The notes beneath the pieces were generated by a model. It did no database searches, was not told where the DNA came from, and was given only the letters and a program-made list of their open reading frames with translations. Shown one piece after another: positions 58,235-64,000 of a DNA stretch of 64,000 nucleotides; position 1 is the stretch's first letter, and every line of letters starts with the position of its first letter. The stretch lies in NCBI GenBank assembly GCA_014706295.1, contig JACSVZ010000006.1, forward strand, positions 27,338,629-27,402,628, in the 5' to 3' direction. A program made the translations under genes and the position numbers. Origin of the DNA: Lycocorax pyrrhopterus obiensis (Eukaryota; Chordata; Aves; Passeriformes; Paradisaeidae).

Positions 58235-61200
58235 GTGAGTTACACATCTTACATCTGCTCAGGAATGGATGAGAAGCATGATGGAGCCCTGATATGTTTT
58301 GTGTGAGGGTATGTGTTTAAGAAAACAAGAACAAAAAGTAGCAAGATGTGAAGAGAAGCACAAAAAGAGACTGAAGACACTCAAATCCAAAAAAGCATTG
58401 ATAGGACAGTCCTCGGGTTTTGGGTCAGGTGCTGAGTCAACAAAGTTTGGGCTGTTTCATCCCATGTGTGTCTGCAGGACTTTTGTGAATGCCTTGGAAA
58501 TCAAAAGGACTGTGTTTAAGACATCCATGTCCATCATCACCATTGTGATCCATATCCTGGAATACCCTGCATTTTTGGTTACCAACTTGGATTGAAAGTA
58601 ACTCCATGTCAAGACAAAAAGTTAATTTATGATGGGTTCTTGTCATAGTTCCAGAAGTCTGCAATAACTACTGGAAACATTAAATTTTTTTTTCTTCATT
58701 CAGGATACTTTTGTACATGTTATAGATGTGTAATATAAGTGTTACAAGGAGTCATGACTTGCATTTTAAATTGAAGCACTGGAGCCAGCTCACAAGTATT
58801 TTCAAAAATCATTGGCACAAAATAACCTCTTAAGTTAATCCATAGGTCATTTCAAAGCGTTGTGCTGTGTAGGAATAGAAATGTGTGGGCTTTGGATGTC
58901 TAATTCATTCAGGTGCTTTTCTTGCAAATCTGTTGATGTCAGTCCTATTGGGCCTATTGCTGAGGAAAAATTATCTGTGTTCATTTAAATGTTAAGACAG
59001 GCTCAGTGCTGAAAACTGTTTAATTGCATTAGACAGATGATACCGATTAGAATTTATAAATAAATCAGAGGCAGAGTTAAATTCAAAAGTTAACAGATTT
59101 TGTTTAGATGGCTATGACCATATTTCTACTTACTACAAAAAGAGGGGCTTTTTCCTTAAATAATTTTATTTGTTTGTACTGGCACAATGTGTTCAGCATG
59201 GGATCTATCACTGTGTCCAAGTCATCTGTTAAATTCATCCACTTTCTCAGATGTTTGTGGTTCCCTATCCTATACTCAGTGAAAAATAGGCACCAAAGCC
59301 ACAGGGTGACCTGAGCTGACCTAACGTTTGATTGCCTCCATCCCGATTCATGGGTGAGAGCTGGTGTTGACTTCCAAAGTCTTATGCACAGCTTGTAATT
59401 GATTTCCATTTGACCTGCAGTGTTTAATTTTGTTCACCAATGGGTTTCTCGATCATCTTTGTTGTTTGTTTGTGAGTGGGTGAGGTCAGTGCACTATATG
59501 TAGGCCTGGGCCCACAGGAGGTCACTGGCAACTCTCATCTACTGAGGGACCACCAAGGTCCATTTTAGATGCAGAAACAACCCTTTCATCCATGAGCACT
59601 GGGAAACACGACAAAAGATACCAAAAGGAAAAAAATATTCCTAATAAAAACTAACAAATTTGTCTTCATTATTTTATTTGACAAGTATTTTTGAACATGC
59701 AGAGACTTTGGTTTTCAGAAAGAAATCTGGGAAGAATTCATGCTGCTAATATGTCGGCTCTGGTGTCCATATGTATCCTTAAGTAATGACACAGACATAG
59801 TATTAACAACAGATATTAATAAGTACTCTAGGAATAAAAGATTTTTGAGCAAGCACAACAATGTGCTCCCAGGACCCTGTTCTCTCACCTACATAGTCCT
59901 CCTCTGTGCATAGTTGAAGGTTCATTCATGTGGTCAAGGTAAATAATATCAAGGTGAAATTATTTCAGTCCATCAGGCAAAGGAATGATCAACTCTCCCA
60001 AAGCTATGACGGTCTCAGAAACCCAAATAAATTCCCTACACTCCACTTCAGAACTTTATCTTTTTTTGTGGACATGTGTAAGTGCAAACATGGCCATCTC
60101 ATACTTTGCTTAACCCCATTAATAGAAGAAATACTTCTGTTTCCAAAGAAGCATTTCAAAGCATCCCGCAAGAAGATGGAATTACAGGATGATGTGGAGC
60201 ATCATCCTTATTTACATGAAGGTGCTTCCTGTTAGCACGGCATCCTCCGTTCCCTGGCCTCATATTTTGTCTGGTGCATGTGGCTAATCACTCTATAAAC
60301 AGGAAGGATACTTGAAAGATCATCTAAATAAACCCTGGTGTGTATAATTCTCTGGTAGGTTAATGAGGAAGAAGTTGGCCAAAAAAAGAAAATTGTTATA
60401 TGCAAAACAGCAGTTATTATGAAAGTAAAAATGTCTTTGTATATGGGACCTCCGTACTGACTAAAACCACTCTATAAGTTAAACTATAAACAAAAGGAAA
60501 ACCTAAACTTGGCTGTTATGTGTGTTTCCTCACAAGCAAAAGCACACACATACGTTCAGTCCCCATGTGGCCTCAGGTGAAGCCAGAGGAGTTACACAGA
60601 AGGGATTATCTTGAAATCCATTTGCAATTAAGAGCTGTGCCACCTCTGCTCCCTTGTCAGCTGGCTTTATGACTCCTTCTGTGGACTTTACACCTCCAAG
60701 ATGCCCAAAGCAGACAGTGTGGACAGGCACTGGGCACATCATAAGCAAATTCTAAAAAACTATCTAACTTAAGACATACAGTAAAGCTGCTGAAAACTTT
60801 GCATCATTTGTCAACTTTTTGTCCCTCTTCCAAAAACTCCCAGAGACTCTTGTTCTTCATATTAACTTCTATTTTCTAACACAGAAATTGTTCAAATAAG
60901 CAATGCTATTTTACTTTAGTTCTCAGGTTGGTGTTTATTCCATCCAGATGTTACTGCTCATACCCCTATCTTCATTTAGAGCAATACTTTGTAAAATACC
61001 TAATCTTTAAGTCACTTTTACTTTAATTCACCACTATATTTTTTAAATTACTGTGTTTGGCATAAACCACTGGCTGATTTCACAACTGTGGTGTCTCCAC
61101 CTTTGGCAAACTGTTCACTTAGCTGTTCCATCCACATTTAATGGAATTGCTGGAACCACTTAAAATCCATTAATATACTACAAATTACAAGTATGAATTA

Positions 61201-63261
61201 TATTTGGTGAATTAGTGCAGTTGGGAAGACTGAATAACTTCTACTCATAAGAAATCAAGTCCATTGCAAATGTGTAACTATAGTTTCCAAAACGATTGAA
61301 GATTTTCCACAAATATTCAGAATTAAATCTATGTTTTGAAACATTTATCCTCTTTTGATTCTCTCTCTTTTTTTTTTAAAGTTTTCATTTGCTAACACAT
61401 TCTATGGCCTTTATGCATTGAATTTGAATTTGTTGTCACTAACTCTCAGCTACAAATGCATCTGTACATGCTATATTAAGCAGTTACACTGCTTGTTTTG
61501 TGTACACTTGCATCTGTATTGTTCCCATACATTCCACGTAATAAAACATTCCTCAGGGACTAGATCGTCTGCTTGCTTATGCCCCTTATTGAATTCCATG
61601 TTGATGTGCCAGACAAGAACCATTTCTTGGCTTTAGCCAGCCAAAGAAAAACTAACATCACCTCACAGGCAGTGCCGAAAGTTCAGCTGTTCAAAATGAA
61701 ACTCGCTTGAAACAACCTCAAAGTTTTCAGTTAGTGTCTTCAAATATATTTTTTTGAGAACTTAAAGGATATAAGAATGTAGATTCTTGAATTAGACTAA
61801 ATCAACAAATTTAAGTCATGAGGAAGGTTTGGACTAAAATGCTTTGGAAGCTGATTTTAAATTTATAAAAACTGTAGTTTTATCATGAAAACACATCATA
61901 ATTCTCAAAAATAACACAAGCACTTAAAAGAGTGTCTTGGTTTGAAAGACAAAGTAAATAGTTGGAACCCCTGCTTATAGAGCCAAGTCACAGCAGGGTT
62001 TATACCCATGCTAAGCAAGGGGGAATGCCTTGGTGTGGCATTAAATGAAGCGACCCACTGCCTGTCGGGACTATTGCAGCAGTTTCCTAATGCACCCCAC
62101 AGCTCCAGCCAAAATCTGACCCCGATTACACTAGAAGGGCTGTTCTGGAATTTCTCCCAAGTAGCCAAAACAGGAATTTATTCTGGTATATTCAGTTCTC
62201 TCATTCTTACTGCTGGTTTTGGGGGAGGTGAAGGAAACAGCCATATGATCTTCCTCAACCATATAATCACCCTGCATCACTGAGACTTTCCATCCCATCT
62301 TAACATCCTTAACATATTAGCACATCTTCCACTCACCCTTTTTTCCCGAGATAACAAGAAATGCTGAAACCAAACGTGACAGCTATAGCTACTTCAAAAA
62401 TACATCCTGCCTTGAATGTTCCATTTCTTTCCTCCTTCCAAAACATAGCCTGCACAGCATTTTGCTATTGAAACATTTTGTACTTGTATTCTTTGCTCTC
62501 TTTCTCCTCCTTTTCCCTTTCTCTTGTGCCTCTTTCCAAGGAGAAAGTTACTTGCTGGAAAGCTGAATGTCTTTGGACTTGTGCTGGAAAGAAGACAATT
62601 GCTGCAGGTGTCCAAACTTGCCAGAACCTGATACTTCCTTACAAACCAGGGTGGGGAAGCAGTTTCGTATTTCACCTTTTCTGCTATTGCAATGGACTCA
62701 TGCAAATGGCTGTTTGCAATGCAAAAAGGATCCAGAGAACTCCCAGCATCTCTTGCTGCTGTTTGGTTTATGCTAAGAAGCACTATTGCCTCTGACCCCT
62801 TGCATCAGATTCAGCTACAGCATAAAGAGAGTAATACTAGGTTTTTTCTCCCCCCAAAAGAAGCACAAACTCCTTCTTGGAGCTTACTCTCTGATCCTCT
62901 CAGCCATCAATGTGGAGCCACACCATGCAACTCTCACATCCCAAGTAACAAAAAGTCCATGCAGATCTTATCCTGTTCCAATTAATTGTACTGCTCAGTC
63001 TCTCAATCGGTCCTTGAGACTTTTTCTCTCTTTGGAGACTTATGGGACCAGAAGGAAGCCAAATATTCAGATCTCAGGGCTCCCTTAGGAAGGATCCAGT
63101 TTCCAGAGAGGAATATGATTACAAACAGCATTCAGGCAACAATGTGTTTTAGGTGTCTGCTCTCAGGCCAGCATGGAATAGAAACAACAGCCCCAGCTTT
63201 GTCCCAGCAGCTTTATACCGTCTTGGCTTCTCCAGTGAGCCTTCCTGATTTATGCCGATGT
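58235..63261. other. Unique non-coding stretch
   Basis: Frames stay at or below 129 codons (62394-62783, minus, with antisense frames across it). A pyrimidine-rich tract lies at 62490-62537. A 19-base sequence at 61933-61951 looks like the terminus of an avian ERVL LTR, but the flanking sequence does not continue the match. No gene is recognised. Confidence 0.5.
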
Positions 63262-63291
63262 GAAAGAGAGAGAGAGAAGAAAAAGAGAGAT
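63262..63291. repeat. GA-rich low-complexity tract
   Basis: An imperfect (GA)n purine run reads GAAAGAGAGAGAGAG, then AAGAAAAAGAGAG. Such runs can form triplex structures, but nothing here shows a function. Confidence 0.88.
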
Positions 63292-64000
63292 GTGTAAGGG
63301 CTACAGGGTTTTGTGGTTGACACAGCCAAGAAGCAAGAAATCCTTCAAAAACCTTCAAAATGCAGAGTAAGACTGAGTAAGGGATTTGATGGCACTGATT
63401 TACTGTCAGGGAAAGAGACAAGTATGCACCGGTACAAACATCTATTTTCATTGCTGTTCTGATAGAAAGGATTCGGTGTTAATGATTGGCCCAGACCTTC
63501 AACAGTTCTGGTTTGTCCCATGTCATGTTCAGCTCATCTGTCAGAGAGTGGCAGGCAGTGTTGTCTTTATCAAAAGAAAGAAAAATCACGCCAAGAATTC
63601 AAACTGAAAGATGTGATCTGCCATAGTAAGAAATCAATTAATGTTTTTCCTCTGACTTTTCCCAAAAATGTGAAAGCTGTGCTGTCTCCAAATAAAAAAG
63701 ATAAATGAGACTCAAATCTGCACTATGTTAGCAGAAACCACCTGCAGTTAATTACAATTAGATAAAGGGATGACTTGTCTTTTGGTCCAGATCTTCTGTC
63801 TTTGAGGCCCACGTCTGTTCCAAACCACACAAAAGAAAGATTTCAGCTCTGATTTATTCTCTGATAGGGAACGGAGGGCACTCCAGCCCCTTCCACTCCT
63901 CACTCCTCCTGTGTGCTCCCACAGCTACAGCCCTTGATACTGCATGATTTGCCCTACCTTCATGATTTAATGAATTTTGGCGGGGGTGAACTGCACGGCT
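63292..64000. other. Unique non-coding stretch to window end
   Basis: The frames are 100 codons on minus (63149-63451) and 73 and 62 codons on plus. They overlap in opposite directions and have no recognised motif. Confidence 0.5.

Noticed and set aside
61933..61951. Sequence like the terminus of an avian ERVL LTR
   Set aside because: Only about 19 bases fit; the following sequence does not continue any LTR I know.
3187..63291. Possible CRISPR-like or satellite arrays
   Set aside because: Only simple microsatellites and one two-copy 27-base duplication are present; no spaced direct repeats.

Overview
The window looks like vertebrate, most probably bird, nuclear DNA from a gene desert or a very long intron. 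The case rests on the repeats. There are two clear CR1 non-LTR retrotransposon copies, plus one weak older fragment, all read here as the minus strand. There are two solo endogenous-retrovirus LTRs, one of an avian ERVL-like type. Two patches of old tRNA-derived SINE sequence resemble MIR/CORE-SINEs. Recognisable repeats are sparse, a few kb out of 64 kb, which suits a bird. I see no prokaryotic signals: no operons, no dense long ORFs, no Shine-Dalgarno-spaced starts.

I recognise no complete protein-coding gene, tRNA, rRNA or CRISPR array. All open frames are short (219 codons at most), overlap others on both strands and carry no domain I know. The exceptions are the frames inside CR1, which are decayed reverse-transcriptase remnants. 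A few places have a good acceptor, an open frame and a strong GTAAGT or GTGAGT donor. I list these only as low-confidence exon candidates (6887-7031, 17703-17719, 56883-56942, 58152-58234).

Layout: 1-16.8 kb is unique DNA with an AC microsatellite, two MIR-like patches, a CA-rich tract and a T-rich tract. 16.84-17.43 kb is an old, decayed CR1 3' end. 17.4-34.4 kb is unique DNA with an AAAC microsatellite, a purine/G-rich patch and a 27-bp tandem duplication. 34.43-35.12 kb holds an old CR1-like fragment followed by an ERVL-like solo LTR. 35.1-45.2 kb is AT-rich unique DNA. 45.24-46.70 kb is the most structured locus: a fairly young minus-strand CR1 split by a roughly 620-bp plus-strand LTR. 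The LTR has repeated CCAAT-type boxes, a TATA box, a polyadenylation signal and a CpG-rich tail. 46.7-64 kb is unique DNA with a GC-rich block at about 49-49.7 kb, an AT microsatellite at 52.5 kb and a GA-rich tract at 63.26 kb.

The genes do not work together in any sense that can be shown here, because none is demonstrable. The best-supported biology is transposon history: CR1 inserted first, then an LTR element entered it and recombined to a solo LTR. I found no convincing new system; the items in Part 2 are leads of modest strength.
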